The notes: generated by a model from the sequence alone, not told the origin. A DNA stretch of 64,000 bases from Chromatiaceae bacterium (GCA_013426805.1 JACDZG010000010.1:1-64000); one strand, 5' to 3'. Counted from the first letter of the stretch, positions 19,074-28,630 are shown. Translations and numbers: made by a program.

Positions 19074-20333
19074 TCAGAACGCCCTGATCACCTTGGCGTA
19101 GAGGCTGTCGCGCCCCACATAACTGCCGAAGAATCCGGTGCTGTGCCCGCTATCGGCATAGGTCGTCCCGCCCACCTCGATCTTCGTATTCTCGGCGATT
19201 TCATAGGAGACCGCGGCACGCAGCGCCGCGTCATGGTAATCCAGGTCCAGCACAGCAAAACTGTCGAACGCAATGCGATCGTTGGCAAAGGTCCGCCGGA
19301 CCCGCAGCGACAGCAGCTGCGACTCACCGCCCACGGCGAGCGCCGGCCCCGCTTCCATACGGTTGTCGAAATACTGCAACACCCCGTACCAATCGCCATG
19401 TTGCGCCTCGATGCCGACCACCGTCAGCAGGTTCCAGCGCTCATCGGTGCCGTCCGTGCCGATCCCGCGCAGCAGCAGCCCACCGGTTGCCGATGGGGTC
19501 ATGGTGAAGGTCCGGTCGGGGGCGTATGCCAGCTCGCCGCGCACCACGATGCCCCCGAGGGTCGCGGAGGCGGTGCCGCCGAGCCAGAGGGTCCGCGGCA
19601 GGGTCTTTTGCGGCCCCGGAACGGTCCGCAGCACGAACAGGTCCTCTCGCGTAGACATGACATTGAGCGTCGCACCCCAGCGGTCTCGCGTGACCGCCAA
19701 CTCAGCGCCACCCGCCCAGCCCGCCGTGTCGGCGGTCTCGGGATCATTCAAATAGTCAAATTGTCCGGGGTTATTGAAGGTGTCGGCACAATAGCTCGAC
19801 GGGTCCGGGATCTCCGCTTCCGCCGAATAGGGGGCCACGGTCAGCGTCACGGTCGCGGCGTCGGTGAAGGCGCGCCCCCGGGCGATCCAGTTCGGCAGCT
19901 TGTTTTGTATATCCAAGCGGGCAAAACGGCACAGATCGCGCCCGTTGAAGCGGTCCAGCAACACGAACCCCTCGGTATTGCCCTGGGTGACAATCTGGCG
20001 GCCCGCAGAGAAATCAAAGCCGTCGCCGACGCCGCTGATCGTCAACTCCTCGAGCACGCGGTAAGGGGCGCACTGCGTCACCCCCTCGGGCGCGGTGCTG
20101 TAACGACCGGCGCAAGGACTGACGGCGGCTTTCAGGGTCAGCCCAGCGGTCAGTGCGACCTCGGCCTTACCGATCAACTTCACGAACCCGGGGCCGAACC
20201 GCTGCCATCCGGGTTGGTACTCCACGGCCGCTTCGGCCTCGAGCGAGCTGTAGGTGAGACGCGGTGCACCGCTCGCGGCGCCGGCCGTGAGCGCAATCAG
20301 CGACAGCAGGAGCACCGGCCCCCGACGACTCAC
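19074..20333 (-). CDS. Predicted outer-membrane beta-barrel protein of the RND export set
   Basis: A 419-aa protein with a signal peptide (to about residue 22), many alternating amphipathic strands (for example RIAFDSFAVLDLDYHDAALR, RAAVSYEIAENTKIEVGG) and a C-terminal strand ending in Phe (YAKVIRAF), the usual outer-membrane-protein end signal. MMPL transporters are often encoded with such DUF1302-like barrels. The start is GTG at 20333, forming a GTGA overlap with the LolA-like gene. No enzymatic motif seen. The exact family is not certain. Confidence 0.65.
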   Translation of the reverse strand: MSRRGPVLLLSLIALTAGAASGAPRLTYSSLEAEAAVEYQPGWQRFGPGFVKLIGKAEVALTAGLTLKAAVSPCAGRYSTAPEGVTQCAPYRVLEELTISGVGDGFDFSAGRQIVTQGNTEGFVLLDRFNGRDLCRFARLDIQNKLPNWIARGRAFTDAATVTLTVAPYSAEAEIPDPSSYCADTFNNPGQFDYLNDPETADTAGWAGGAELAVTRDRWGATLNVMSTREDLFVLRTVPGPQKTLPRTLWLGGTASATLGGIVVRGELAYAPDRTFTMTPSATGGLLLRGIGTDGTDERWNLLTVVGIEAQHGDWYGVLQYFDNRMEAGPALAVGGESQLLSLRVRRTFANDRIAFDSFAVLDLDYHDAALRAAVSYEIAENTKIEVGGTTYADSGHSTGFFGSYVGRDSLYAKVIRAF

Positions 20334-21121
20334 TGATACAGCTCGCGCGCCAATGCCTCTTTGCTGAAGTAGGCGGCGGCAACCCCGGAGTTATACTTGG
20401 CGGTGCGTACCCTCAATACCGTGCGATGGTCGTTCACCAGGTCCGCAGCACGCAGTTCCATCGGCGTGAGGATGCCGTCGATGGCACGAATGTCGCGGGC
20501 CTCGTTGCGGCGAATCTCCCGCGCGCCCTTGAAAAACCGCTGCTCGACGATCAGCGACTGATCCGTTCTCACCTTAGCCAGCGAGTGATCGAAGCCGAGT
20601 GCCCGCTTGAGTTCGTCGGTCTTGGGCTCGATGCGCATGACCGCGACCGGATGTCCCTCCTCGTTCTTTTGCTCCAGAATGGTGCCCAGATAGTCCTGGT
20701 ACGCGAAGCCCAGGTTGACGTCTTCCATGGTGAAATCGGTCCCGACGAATTGATCGCCGCGGCCGGACGGCGGGATCCGCTTGGTGACCTTCAAGGCCGG
20801 GAGATAAAGCCACATATAGTCTTCACCATTCTCCGCCTCGATCTTGAGCAAGGCGGTATGGCGGATATTGGCGGGGCTCAGGAAGACGGTCACCTGCTCG
20901 CTGCGCCCACCCGGGAGGTTGCGCCGGAAGATCTTGCCGGTGCGCTGCCGCGTATCCCCGCTGGAATCGATCAGGTCGATCGTGAGGTCCCAGAGCACGT
21001 CCTTGCCGCGGTCACGGAGATGGATCGCCTTCAATAATTGGGTCGCGTCCGCGTCGGCAGCACCGACGGAACAGGCCGGGACTAGCCCGAGCAGGATGCT
21101 CAACAGCAGCAAGGCAGGCAT
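20330..21121 (-). CDS. Outer-membrane lipoprotein-sorting (LolA-like) protein
   Basis: A 263-aa protein with a signal peptide and the fold signature of LolA-like 'outer membrane lipoprotein-sorting' proteins encoded beside RND/MMPL pumps: TGKIFRRNLPGGRSEQVTVF, DYMWLYLPALKVTKRIPPSG, FVGTDFTMEDV, VRTDQSLIVEQRFF. It is predicted to carry a hydrophobic ligand across the periplasm between the RND pump and the outer membrane. ATG 21121 is chosen because GGAGGGG precedes it; a GTG two codons upstream is less likely. The 91-base gap to the gene before it is the largest in the train and could hold a weak internal promoter. Confidence 0.8.
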   Translation of the reverse strand: MPALLLLSILLGLVPACSVGAADADATQLLKAIHLRDRGKDVLWDLTIDLIDSSGDTRQRTGKIFRRNLPGGRSEQVTVFLSPANIRHTALLKIEAENGEDYMWLYLPALKVTKRIPPSGRGDQFVGTDFTMEDVNLGFAYQDYLGTILEQKNEEGHPVAVMRIEPKTDELKRALGFDHSLAKVRTDQSLIVEQRFFKGAREIRRNEARDIRAIDGILTPMELRAADLVNDHRTVLRVRTAKYNSGVAAAYFSKEALARELYQ

Positions 21122-21212
21122 CGACACCCCTCCGGATCAGCTTCAAACCACGGCTTGTGGCGATAGCCAGCGAGGTCGCTCAAGCAGGCGAAGGATGCAG
21201 AGGTAAAGGCTG

Positions 21213-22052
21213 TCATCGTGTTGCGCCGTCTCCGCCGCCGTCGCCAGGGGCCAGACCATAGGCCTTGTTCACGGCCTGCGCGGACCCGGCGAGGGTCCCG
21301 TCAATGGGAATATCGGTCTCGAAATTCCTTGACATCGCGAAGGGTTGGCCGGGATAGACCGGGGAGGACAACGGCATGACTCCGACTGCGACCAAGGTCC
21401 CGTCGATATAGCCATCGCCATTGAAATCGCCAACCCGCCCGGAAATGGTCTCGCCGCTGCGTAAGGGTCCGGCGCCCTGCGCACCGGCCGGACCCTGGGG
21501 CCGCGGCAACGGAGCCGGAATGCTGAGGGTCCCGGTGGTGCCATGGAAGGGAACGCGGATCACGCCCTTAGGCCCGATACCCAGGTCCAGCGCGAGATCC
21601 ATGACCATGACCACGTTGCCGTCCTCCTGGGTCATCGCCTGCTGCTGCCCGGCGAATTCCCCGCCCTCCCCCACCGCGGGCATGAAGCGCGCGCCCGCCA
21701 GCGTGAAGGTGCCGAGATCGACGTTCTCGTTGATCCGGGTCCCGTCGGACAGCAGCCCGTCCACTGGGGGAAAGTCCTTTTCGCTCGTAAGGTTCGGCGC
21801 CTCGGCACCATTGTTCCAGAACGGTGTGACGAAATTCTGCCGGTTGGTGAAGGAGAGGTTGCGAAGCATCACTCCGAACAGTGGCGTCGGCGTCAGGTAG
21901 GCGCCGGGGCCAAAGAAATAGCCGGTGCCCAGATAAGAGTCCGGCACGCTCCAGAGCGTTGCCGCCCAGGCGGTTGGTACACAGCCTGCCGCGAGCAGGC
22001 TCCCAAACAGCAGGCGAGCCCAGTGTTTCGCCCTCGAGTTGAATGCGCTCAT
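21213..22052 (-). CDS. Secreted protein of the unnamed GPG/SDGT family, paralog 5
   Basis: 279 aa with a signal peptide (to about residue 30). It shares a block order with four other proteins of this operon: YFFGPGAYL; FWNNGAEAPNL; LLSDGTRINENVDLGTFTL; GPLRSGETISG; GRVGDFNGDGYIDG; YPGQPFAMSRNFETDIPI. The D-x-N-x-D-G-x-x-D part of GDFNGDGYIDG is like a calcium-binding dockerin/FG-GAP loop. I do not recognise the family. It overlaps the upstream paralog by ATGA. This copy has lost the PGGVDRAGS block and has a Pro/Gly-rich stretch instead (PRPQGPAGAQGAGP). Extracytoplasmic location is likely; function unknown. Confidence 0.75.
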   Translation of the reverse strand: MSAFNSRAKHWARLLFGSLLAAGCVPTAWAATLWSVPDSYLGTGYFFGPGAYLTPTPLFGVMLRNLSFTNRQNFVTPFWNNGAEAPNLTSEKDFPPVDGLLSDGTRINENVDLGTFTLAGARFMPAVGEGGEFAGQQQAMTQEDGNVVMVMDLALDLGIGPKGVIRVPFHGTTGTLSIPAPLPRPQGPAGAQGAGPLRSGETISGRVGDFNGDGYIDGTLVAVGVMPLSSPVYPGQPFAMSRNFETDIPIDGTLAGSAQAVNKAYGLAPGDGGGDGATR

Positions 22053-22927
22053 GTGCCGCCTCCATCCGTTGCCTGCCGCACCAAGCCGTCCTGCGCGGCC
22101 GGAAAGGCGTGATCGGCGCGATCCGCGCTCTCTTGCCGCTGCTCGGCGGAACCGGGGAGCTTCCCGATCACTTCACCGCCATAGGGCATATCGGTGTCGA
22201 AATACCTGATCAAGCCATAGGGCGCGCCGGGCATGAAGACCGACGTGAGCGGCATGTTGCCGGTCACCACGACGGCCCCGTCGAGCATCCCGTCGCCGTT
22301 GTAGTCCCCGAGTCGCCCGCGGATCTTGTCGCCCGATTTCAGCGACCCGGCGCGATCGGAACCACCCTCGATCCCCAATTGGGTCTGAATCGACGGCGGC
22401 AGCGTCGCCTCACCCGTGGTGCCGTAGAAGGGTGCCGCCACGACCCCGGCAGCACCGATGCCCATGTCGAAGACGATGTCCATCGTCATGATCATGGTGT
22501 GGCGATCCAGGAGGACCGCGATCTGCTCGCCCCGGTGTCCGCCGCTGCCGCCGATACCGACCAGGACCTTGGTGCCGTTCAGATCGAAGGGACCGACCTC
22601 GGCGTTCTCATTGATCGGCGTCTTGCCGTCGCTGAAATAGCCGTCCGGGGTCGCCGAGGTCGCGACCTCACCCGGCACATTGGGCTCTTTGCCCCCGTTG
22701 TTGAAAAACGGCGTCACAAAGGTCGTGGCCGAGGTGAAGGCGACGTTGCGGATCGTGACATCGAACAGCACTGAATCGGGCAGGCGCCCCGGCCCGTAGA
22801 AGCTGCCGGCCCCCATATAGCTGCCCGTAGTGCTGAACACGGTGAAGGCGGCGGCGGTGCCGCCGACGAGCAGGCCGCCCATGATTGCGGCGGCGCCCGC
22901 CGACCATCGCATCACTGCGGCGCTCAT
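22049..22927 (-). CDS. Secreted protein of the unnamed GPG/SDGT family, paralog 4
   Basis: 292 aa with a signal peptide (cleavage near AAAF). It has the full family block order: SFYGPGRLPD; FFNNGGKEPNVPGE; YFSDGKTPINENAEVGPFDL; PPSIQTQLGIEGGSDRAGSL; GRLGDYNGDGMLDG; MPGAPYGLIRYFDTDMPY. GDYNGDGMLDG is a candidate Ca2+ loop. Stop/start ATGA overlaps on both sides (the UnbV-like lipoprotein before, paralog 5 after) tie it to the same mRNA. Function unknown; surface or periplasmic location is inferred from the signal peptide. Confidence 0.75.
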   Translation of the reverse strand: MSAAVMRWSAGAAAIMGGLLVGGTAAAFTVFSTTGSYMGAGSFYGPGRLPDSVLFDVTIRNVAFTSATTFVTPFFNNGGKEPNVPGEVATSATPDGYFSDGKTPINENAEVGPFDLNGTKVLVGIGGSGGHRGEQIAVLLDRHTMIMTMDIVFDMGIGAAGVVAAPFYGTTGEATLPPSIQTQLGIEGGSDRAGSLKSGDKIRGRLGDYNGDGMLDGAVVVTGNMPLTSVFMPGAPYGLIRYFDTDMPYGGEVIGKLPGSAEQRQESADRADHAFPAAQDGLVRQATDGGGT

Positions 22928-24693
22928 GTCGGCTTACCACTGCGTTTGATTGCAATCAGCTCCCCGCCGCGCTCGATGCGGTAATGGCCGCCAACCGGCA
23001 CCAGTCCCCGCTCCTCATCGGTCCCGTCCGGCCAGCGGACCTTGAGCCTGACCTGATCGCCCGCGGTGCGGGGCACCCCGAAGTGCAGGGTATAGGGGCT
23101 GTGTCCCAGGTAGGACCCGCGCGCGCGCACCCCCTCGCGTCTGGACCAACCCGCCCCGCTCAGGGTGACTTGAGCCCCGAGCGCCTCGCGATTGGCGGTA
23201 CCCGGATCACGCAGGTCGATCAGGATGGAGCGCTCGCCGCCGGTCGAGTTACGCAGAATCAGCGGCGCCCCGCCATTGACCGACACCAGCGCGTCCAGGT
23301 CCCCGTCGTCATCGATATCGCCAACCGTCAGGCAACGCCCGACGACCGGCTCACCGAGCGGCGTCCCAGTGAGTTCGGCCAGGCTCGCGAACTTTCCCCC
23401 CTCCTGGGCCACGAACACATCGACCGGTTGGCGATAGGTCACGGCACTTTGAATCCGCTGGATCTCCGGCTCGATATGGCCGTTTGCCAGAATCAGGTCA
23501 TCGCGCCCGTCCTGATTGAGATCGGCGAAGCGGGCGCCGAAGGTCAGGCGCGGCAAGGTCGGCGCCGCGACCCGCCGCTTCTGTGCCGCATCCACGAACA
23601 CCTTGCCGCCGCTGGCCTGCTCGAAGAGCGAGATGGGCTCGTCGCTGAAGTTGCCGACGACGATCGTCGGCACCCCATCGGCCGCCTGCCCGGCGTCCAC
23701 CCCCATGCCCGCCCGGGCCTCGCCGAGTTCGTCGTAGCCGACCCCCACGAGCAGCGCCGTATCGGTGAAGCTCCCCTTACCGTCGTTCACATAAAGCTTA
23801 TTGGCGACGGTATCGTTGGAGACGAAGAGATCCGGGTGCCCGTCGTCGTTGACATCGAGCACCACGACCCCGAGCGCCTTGTTCTCTCCCCCGGCCAACC
23901 CCGCCGCGACGCTGACATCGGTAAACTTGCCGTCGCCGGCGTTGTGGTACAGGTGGTTATGCAGACCCTCATAGACCTTGGGCGTGGCGTATGACTTGTT
24001 GGTCCCATCCAGCGTGGTGAAGGCGTCGGTTTCCGGGCTCCACTTGACATAGTGGGCGACGAAGAGGTCCAGTCGTCCGTCATGGTCGGCATCGAGCCAG
24101 GCGGCGGAGGTCGTCCATTCCGGTGCGCCCGCAGCGAGTCCCGCGGCGGCCGTGACATCGACAAAGACGCCGCCGTCATTGCGCAATAACCGGGGACCGG
24201 CGATCGTCGTCACCAGTGCATCCGCATCGCCATCCGCATCGTAGTCGGCGACCGCGACCCCCATCCCGTAGCCGGCGATCACCCCCAGCCCGGCATTGGC
24301 AGTCACCTCGCGGAACCGCTCTCCTTCGTTGCGGTACAGCCGGGCGAGCGGGCGCGGACCCTGGTCCGCCCAGGGTCGCCCGTCCGGGAACAGCGCGTCG
24401 AGCCGACCGTCGCCGTCATAATCGAACAGGGCACAGCCGGGGCCCATGGTCTCGGGCATCAGCTTTTTGCCGGCCGCCCCCGTTTCATGGACGAAATCGA
24501 TCCCGGCGGCCGCGGCCGGCTCGACCGCCAGGAAGGATGGCTGCGGGGCTGCCGCCGGCTCAGTTGCGGCGGCCCGCGTATAGACCGACGGCGGAACGGG
24601 TGACTTCTTTTCGGTAACCTGGTCTTCGTCCGAACAGCCGTTGAGCAGCAATGGCGCCGCGATGGCGGCCGCCAACACCTTATGCTTCTTCAT
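22924..24693 (-). CDS. VCBS/FG-GAP propeller lipoprotein with ASPIC/UnbV domain (CRTAC1-like)
   Basis: A 589-aa lipoprotein: lipobox LLLNGC (Cys20). A seven-bladed FG-GAP/VCBS propeller follows, with Ca2+ loops such as FDYDGDGRLDALFPDG, ADYDADGDADALV, LDVNDDGHPDLFVSND and DIDDDGDLDALVSVNG. The C-terminal ASPIC/UnbV module (about 490-580) ends VRLKVRWPDGTDEERGL. UnbV is one of the conserved proteins of enediyne biosynthetic cassettes; animal CRTAC1 shares the architecture. Biochemical role unknown. ATGA overlaps link it to the cytochrome gene before and paralog 4 after. This single-module copy is the one closest to a canonical UnbV. Confidence 0.9.
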   Translation of the reverse strand: MKKHKVLAAAIAAPLLLNGCSDEDQVTEKKSPVPPSVYTRAAATEPAAAPQPSFLAVEPAAAAGIDFVHETGAAGKKLMPETMGPGCALFDYDGDGRLDALFPDGRPWADQGPRPLARLYRNEGERFREVTANAGLGVIAGYGMGVAVADYDADGDADALVTTIAGPRLLRNDGGVFVDVTAAAGLAAGAPEWTTSAAWLDADHDGRLDLFVAHYVKWSPETDAFTTLDGTNKSYATPKVYEGLHNHLYHNAGDGKFTDVSVAAGLAGGENKALGVVVLDVNDDGHPDLFVSNDTVANKLYVNDGKGSFTDTALLVGVGYDELGEARAGMGVDAGQAADGVPTIVVGNFSDEPISLFEQASGGKVFVDAAQKRRVAAPTLPRLTFGARFADLNQDGRDDLILANGHIEPEIQRIQSAVTYRQPVDVFVAQEGGKFASLAELTGTPLGEPVVGRCLTVGDIDDDGDLDALVSVNGGAPLILRNSTGGERSILIDLRDPGTANREALGAQVTLSGAGWSRREGVRARGSYLGHSPYTLHFGVPRTAGDQVRLKVRWPDGTDEERGLVPVGGHYRIERGGELIAIKRSGKPT

Positions 24694-27527
24694 TTGAGCG
24701 TGAACACCTTGATCTTTTGGGCTGCCAGATTGGCATCGCCGTCCGTCTGGCGCAGCGCCAGGGTCGCCTGCTGGGCCGACTCATCGGCCTTGTAGTACCG
24801 GTACGCCGCCTCCGCCTTCTGCTCCTGCCCGGTATTGCCGAGCGCGCGATAGGCGAGCATCGCATAATAATGGGCGGTGGTGTCCTCGGCATCGATGACC
24901 AGAGCCTCATCGAGCGCGGCGAGCGAGTCCTGGAAGCGTCCGTCGAGAAACGCGATCCGCGCCTTGAGCTTCAGCGCCATGCGATCCTGCGGGAAGGCGG
25001 CGAGCACCGCATCCACGGCCCCCTCGGCCGCGCCCAGATCCCCCTCCTCGACCAGGACCTGCGCCCACAGCCAGGCGTTCTGCGGGTCGCCCGGGGCCGA
25101 CTGCTCGGCCTGCGTCAGGGTCGCGCGCGCCGCCTTGAACTGGCCTTCCTCGACCTCGATCCGCGCCCGGGTGCGCAGGCAATTCACACAGGCGGGCTCA
25201 AGCCCCAGCACCTCATCGACGACCTGTTTGGCCAGCTTGAGGTCCCCTTGCCGGAGGAAGCCGATCGCATAGTCCTGAAGCAGATCGGCCGCGGTGACTC
25301 CCGCCGGCCCCTGTGCCTGAACGACGACGCGGTCGCCATCGCGTTTGATCGACAGGGTGACGGCGGCAATCTCGGTGATCGGAAGTTCGGGCGGGGCCGC
25401 GAGCCCGGCAAACCCCGGGCGGTTCGCCGCATAGGCGAAGTCGCTGTAGGTGCGATTGAACTTGCGCCACAGCAGCCGGACCTTGAGGGTGGTGCCGACG
25501 GACAGATCGCCCAGTGCCGACAGCGGGATCGAGTAGCGCGAGAGGTCCGAGGCACTGGGCGGAATCACCGCGACGTACATCGGCGCGACCATTTCGTGCG
25601 CATTGCGTTTGTCGATCCGCCGGCCTTTTTGGTCGACCAGCACGACATTGTAGATGCGCGTATTCTCTATGACATGGCCACTGCCGTCCAAGGCACCGGC
25701 GCTATAGGTGGCACCCGGACCCACCGCGGTAACCTCGATCCAGGACTCGTTCGAGTCGTTGGTGCCGCCGGGGAAGGTGTGCCCGACACCCAGATTGCGC
25801 ACGACCGTGTGCAGTTCGATGCGGTCATTCGCCGGGGTAATTTCATGCGGCGCCCCATCGGCCAGTGAGACGATGGTTCCGTCAGGCCCCGAAACCCCGG
25901 CGATGAAGAGCCGCAGTGCATTGTTGCGCAGGGCGCGTTCCGTCTCCTCGACCATCTGGGTATCGCCGCGCAGCCAGGGCAGCGCGGTGTTGGCCGCGGC
26001 AAAGCGATGTGAGCGCACCTTGCCGCCCTTGGCCGCCAGATCACCCAAGGGCGCCGCGACCAACGGCATGTGGCAGTCCTGGCACTGACGGACCTTGGGC
26101 GGCAGATAGAAGGTGCGGGCCGCGTTATGGGCCACACCGCTGCTGTGCCAGTTGTCGTATTCGTTCTGTCCGCGCAGCCAGCGGTAATCGTTCACCTCCG
26201 GCTCCAGCGCGACCTTGTGGCAGGTGGCGCAGTATTCGGACTTGCGGTAGAAGGGCTTGAGCATATCGGCCTTATGGCGCTCGGGATTGGCCTTGAGATA
26301 GGTGTCGTGCAACCAGGCCCCGAGACCGCCGCCCGCGTCGGCGAAGATGTAGCTGTCCTTGAATTGGTCATTCCAGACGTAGTTGCCGTTGCCGGTGTGA
26401 TTGGGGATCTCGGCAATCGCATGGCAGCTCAGGCAGATGAGTCCGCCCTGGGCCTCGACCGACCCCTTGTCGACCTCATTGACCATGCGGCCGGACAACT
26501 GGAGCAGCGGATCGTGGCAGCCGGCGCAGAAGCGCGACTTCACCCGGTTGGTGGCCTCCTTGGGCAGGCCGAACTTGGTCAGATGCCGCTCGACGAAGGC
26601 ATTGGGTTCGCCCGGCGAATTGCGCAGATACTCAAGGGTCGCGATGTAGAAGGGGTTGTTGAAGGATGAGAAGCGGTGGGCGGACGAGGCCCACTGCGCG
26701 ACCGTATCGGGATGGCAGCGATCACACTGCTCGGCGCCGATCACGACCGAGCTGGCAAACCCTTTGTCCTTGACCTCCTGGCGAATCTGCTCGACCGCTG
26801 TCGGCGGGACGGCCAGCAGTTGGGCGCTCGGAATCGTCGCGGCGCCGCTGGCGAGCGTCACCGGCGATGGAAAGAAGGGGTGCTCGGGCGAGACCGCCGT
26901 CGGCGAATCATAACCCCCGCCCGCGGGTGTCGGCGCGGCGGCCGTCGGGCCGGGCGCCTGGGCCGCGGGGGCAACCGCGATCTCGATACCGATCAACACG
27001 GCGGCCACAGTAACCGCGGCAAGTACCCCGCCGCCGAGCACCGCACCCGCCTGCGCCGGACGAGCCAGGGCGCGGTGCCCGAAATAGAGCAGCACGATGA
27101 CCGCCGCCGCCGCCAGGTGGGCGTTATAGAGCCAGTGCAGGTCCCCCGTCTTGGCATTGAACAGGAAATAGATCCCCGACCCGAGCAGCACCGCCAGGGT
27201 GATGACGACCGACAGGCCGGTGATCGGCATGCGCCGCCGCGCCCGTGCGGCGTCCAGATTCTGCGGGATATGCAGCACCACGAAGCCGATTGCCGCCAGC
27301 ACCAGGAGGATGCCCAACAGGCTGTGCAGCAGGACGGACGCCTGATAGAAGACGGACTGGGTACAGAGGTCGTAGGCATTCAACGAACAGCCGAAGCCGT
27401 AGCGGCGGGCGAGCAGGAACAGGGTGTTCGCAAAGAGCAGGCCGAGCAGGATGCCGACCACCCAATGCCACCGCCGCTGCCCGCCGTTCAACGACGATGC
27501 GAAGAATGAAATGAGATTGCGTTTCAT
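24690..27527 (-). CDS. Membrane-anchored pentaheme cytochrome c with TPR domain
   Basis: 945 aa. The N-terminus has four to five TM helices (22-40, 62-85, 103-123, 137-150, 163-184) with conserved His, like a small cytochrome-b-type anchor. A periplasmic domain has five CxxCH sites at C268, C334, C365, C433 and C482 (CDRCH, CAGCH, CLSCH, CATCH, CQDCH), in the spacing of cytochrome c554/NapC-like 'multiheme CxxCH' proteins. A beta-rich part (LHTVVRNLGVGHTFPGGTND) follows, and from about 730 a TPR solenoid (LLQDYAIGFLRQGDLKLAKQ onward). It is predicted to move electrons between the quinone pool or membrane and a periplasmic redox step. It begins 20 bases after paralog 3 and overlaps the UnbV-like gene by ATGA. 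Confidence 0.88.
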   Translation of the reverse strand: MKRNLISFFASSLNGGQRRWHWVVGILLGLLFANTLFLLARRYGFGCSLNAYDLCTQSVFYQASVLLHSLLGILLVLAAIGFVVLHIPQNLDAARARRRMPITGLSVVITLAVLLGSGIYFLFNAKTGDLHWLYNAHLAAAAVIVLLYFGHRALARPAQAGAVLGGGVLAAVTVAAVLIGIEIAVAPAAQAPGPTAAAPTPAGGGYDSPTAVSPEHPFFPSPVTLASGAATIPSAQLLAVPPTAVEQIRQEVKDKGFASSVVIGAEQCDRCHPDTVAQWASSAHRFSSFNNPFYIATLEYLRNSPGEPNAFVERHLTKFGLPKEATNRVKSRFCAGCHDPLLQLSGRMVNEVDKGSVEAQGGLICLSCHAIAEIPNHTGNGNYVWNDQFKDSYIFADAGGGLGAWLHDTYLKANPERHKADMLKPFYRKSEYCATCHKVALEPEVNDYRWLRGQNEYDNWHSSGVAHNAARTFYLPPKVRQCQDCHMPLVAAPLGDLAAKGGKVRSHRFAAANTALPWLRGDTQMVEETERALRNNALRLFIAGVSGPDGTIVSLADGAPHEITPANDRIELHTVVRNLGVGHTFPGGTNDSNESWIEVTAVGPGATYSAGALDGSGHVIENTRIYNVVLVDQKGRRIDKRNAHEMVAPMYVAVIPPSASDLSRYSIPLSALGDLSVGTTLKVRLLWRKFNRTYSDFAYAANRPGFAGLAAPPELPITEIAAVTLSIKRDGDRVVVQAQGPAGVTAADLLQDYAIGFLRQGDLKLAKQVVDEVLGLEPACVNCLRTRARIEVEEGQFKAARATLTQAEQSAPGDPQNAWLWAQVLVEEGDLGAAEGAVDAVLAAFPQDRMALKLKARIAFLDGRFQDSLAALDEALVIDAEDTTAHYYAMLAYRALGNTGQEQKAEAAYRYYKADESAQQATLALRQTDGDANLAAQKIKVFTLK

Positions 27528-27547
27528 ATCAATGGCCTCAGGTCACG

Positions 27548-28630
27548 TTATGGCTGGCGTGCGGTTTGCGCATCGAATGCGGCACGCAGCTCCGGCAGCG
27601 CCGCGGTCAGCCGCGCGAGTACCTCCGCGGTCTCTTTGGCGTACTGGGCGCGCTGCGCCGCCGCCGGCACGGCCGCGGTCAGGGTCGCCGCCACGGCCGC
27701 GGCCAGGGGCGCCTCCGGCGCGCCGACGCGCTGCAGGCGCGCCGCCGCCCGGGTGCCGCGCGCGGCGAAGTCCGCCGCCCATTCCGGCAGCATCCGGGTG
27801 TGATACGCATCGATCGCCGACCCGTGAACCGGCGCGCCCGTCGGTGGATCGAGCAGCGTTGCCAGATTGGCGATGCTCGCGAGTTCCAGGATGCCGCTCA
27901 CCCGGGGGCGCAGCGGGATGTCGGAAACGATCGTCCGGCTCATGACCAGCGGCGCACCGGGGACGAATAGAAAGGTCAGCGGCGTACGTCCGGCACCGAC
28001 GATAACCCCGTCCAGAAACCCGTCCTCGTCCGCATCGCCCAAGCGCCCCAATACCGGTGCCCCGCTCGGCACCCAGTCCGCGCGGTCGACCCCCCCGGGG
28101 AGACCCGCCTGCGTTTGCAGGGAGGCCGGAACCCACAGGACACCGCTCGTAATGTCGATGTCCCGGGTGATCACCAGGCCTTCGGGGAAGCCCGGGTCGA
28201 GCGCCATGTCGGTGCGCAGTCGCCAATTGAGCCCCTCGTCGATACGGTAGGTCTCGCCGCCGCGATTCGGCCCATCGGAGGCGACGACCGCCAGCATCCG
28301 CAGCGCCCCCTGGCCGATGTTCACAATACCGCCGTGCAGGTGCTCATTGAAGGGCACCCCGTTGCTCAGCAAGCCGCCCTTGAAGCCGCCGAAGATCTCC
28401 TGTTCCCCGGGGATGTTGGGAGCCTGCGGCCCATTATTGAAAAAGGTGACCTGGCCGGCCAGGCCCGCGTCGAGCGTGACGTACGTAAAGCGCCCGTCCG
28501 TGAGCGGCGTCGCCGGCATGGGTCCGGGCCCGAACACCGTGCCGCCCACGGTGTCGATGACATAGCCGCCCTCCCCGGCAATCACCGGCGAGATCGCCAA
28601 CACCCACGCAAGGTATGACCAGGCCCTCAT
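27548..28630 (-). CDS. Secreted protein of the unnamed GPG/SDGT family, paralog 3
   Basis: 360 aa with a signal peptide ending near IAGEG. Blocks: GTVFGPGPMPATPL; FFNNGPQAPNIPGEQEI; LLSNGVPFNEHLHGGIVNI; ALDPGFPEGLVI; PASLQTQAGLPGGVDRADW; GRLGDADEDGFLDG (candidate Ca2+ loop); VPGAPLVMSRTIVSDIPL. Here SDGT is SNGV. An Ala/Arg-rich helical tail (about 250-355, for example FAARGTRAAARLQR) follows, similar in placement to the tails of paralog 2 and of the TPR-fused paralog. It overlaps paralog 2 by ATGA. Function unknown. Confidence 0.75.
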   Translation of the reverse strand: MRAWSYLAWVLAISPVIAGEGGYVIDTVGGTVFGPGPMPATPLTDGRFTYVTLDAGLAGQVTFFNNGPQAPNIPGEQEIFGGFKGGLLSNGVPFNEHLHGGIVNIGQGALRMLAVVASDGPNRGGETYRIDEGLNWRLRTDMALDPGFPEGLVITRDIDITSGVLWVPASLQTQAGLPGGVDRADWVPSGAPVLGRLGDADEDGFLDGVIVGAGRTPLTFLFVPGAPLVMSRTIVSDIPLRPRVSGILELASIANLATLLDPPTGAPVHGSAIDAYHTRMLPEWAADFAARGTRAAARLQRVGAPEAPLAAAVAATLTAAVPAAAQRAQYAKETAEVLARLTAALPELRAAFDAQTARQP

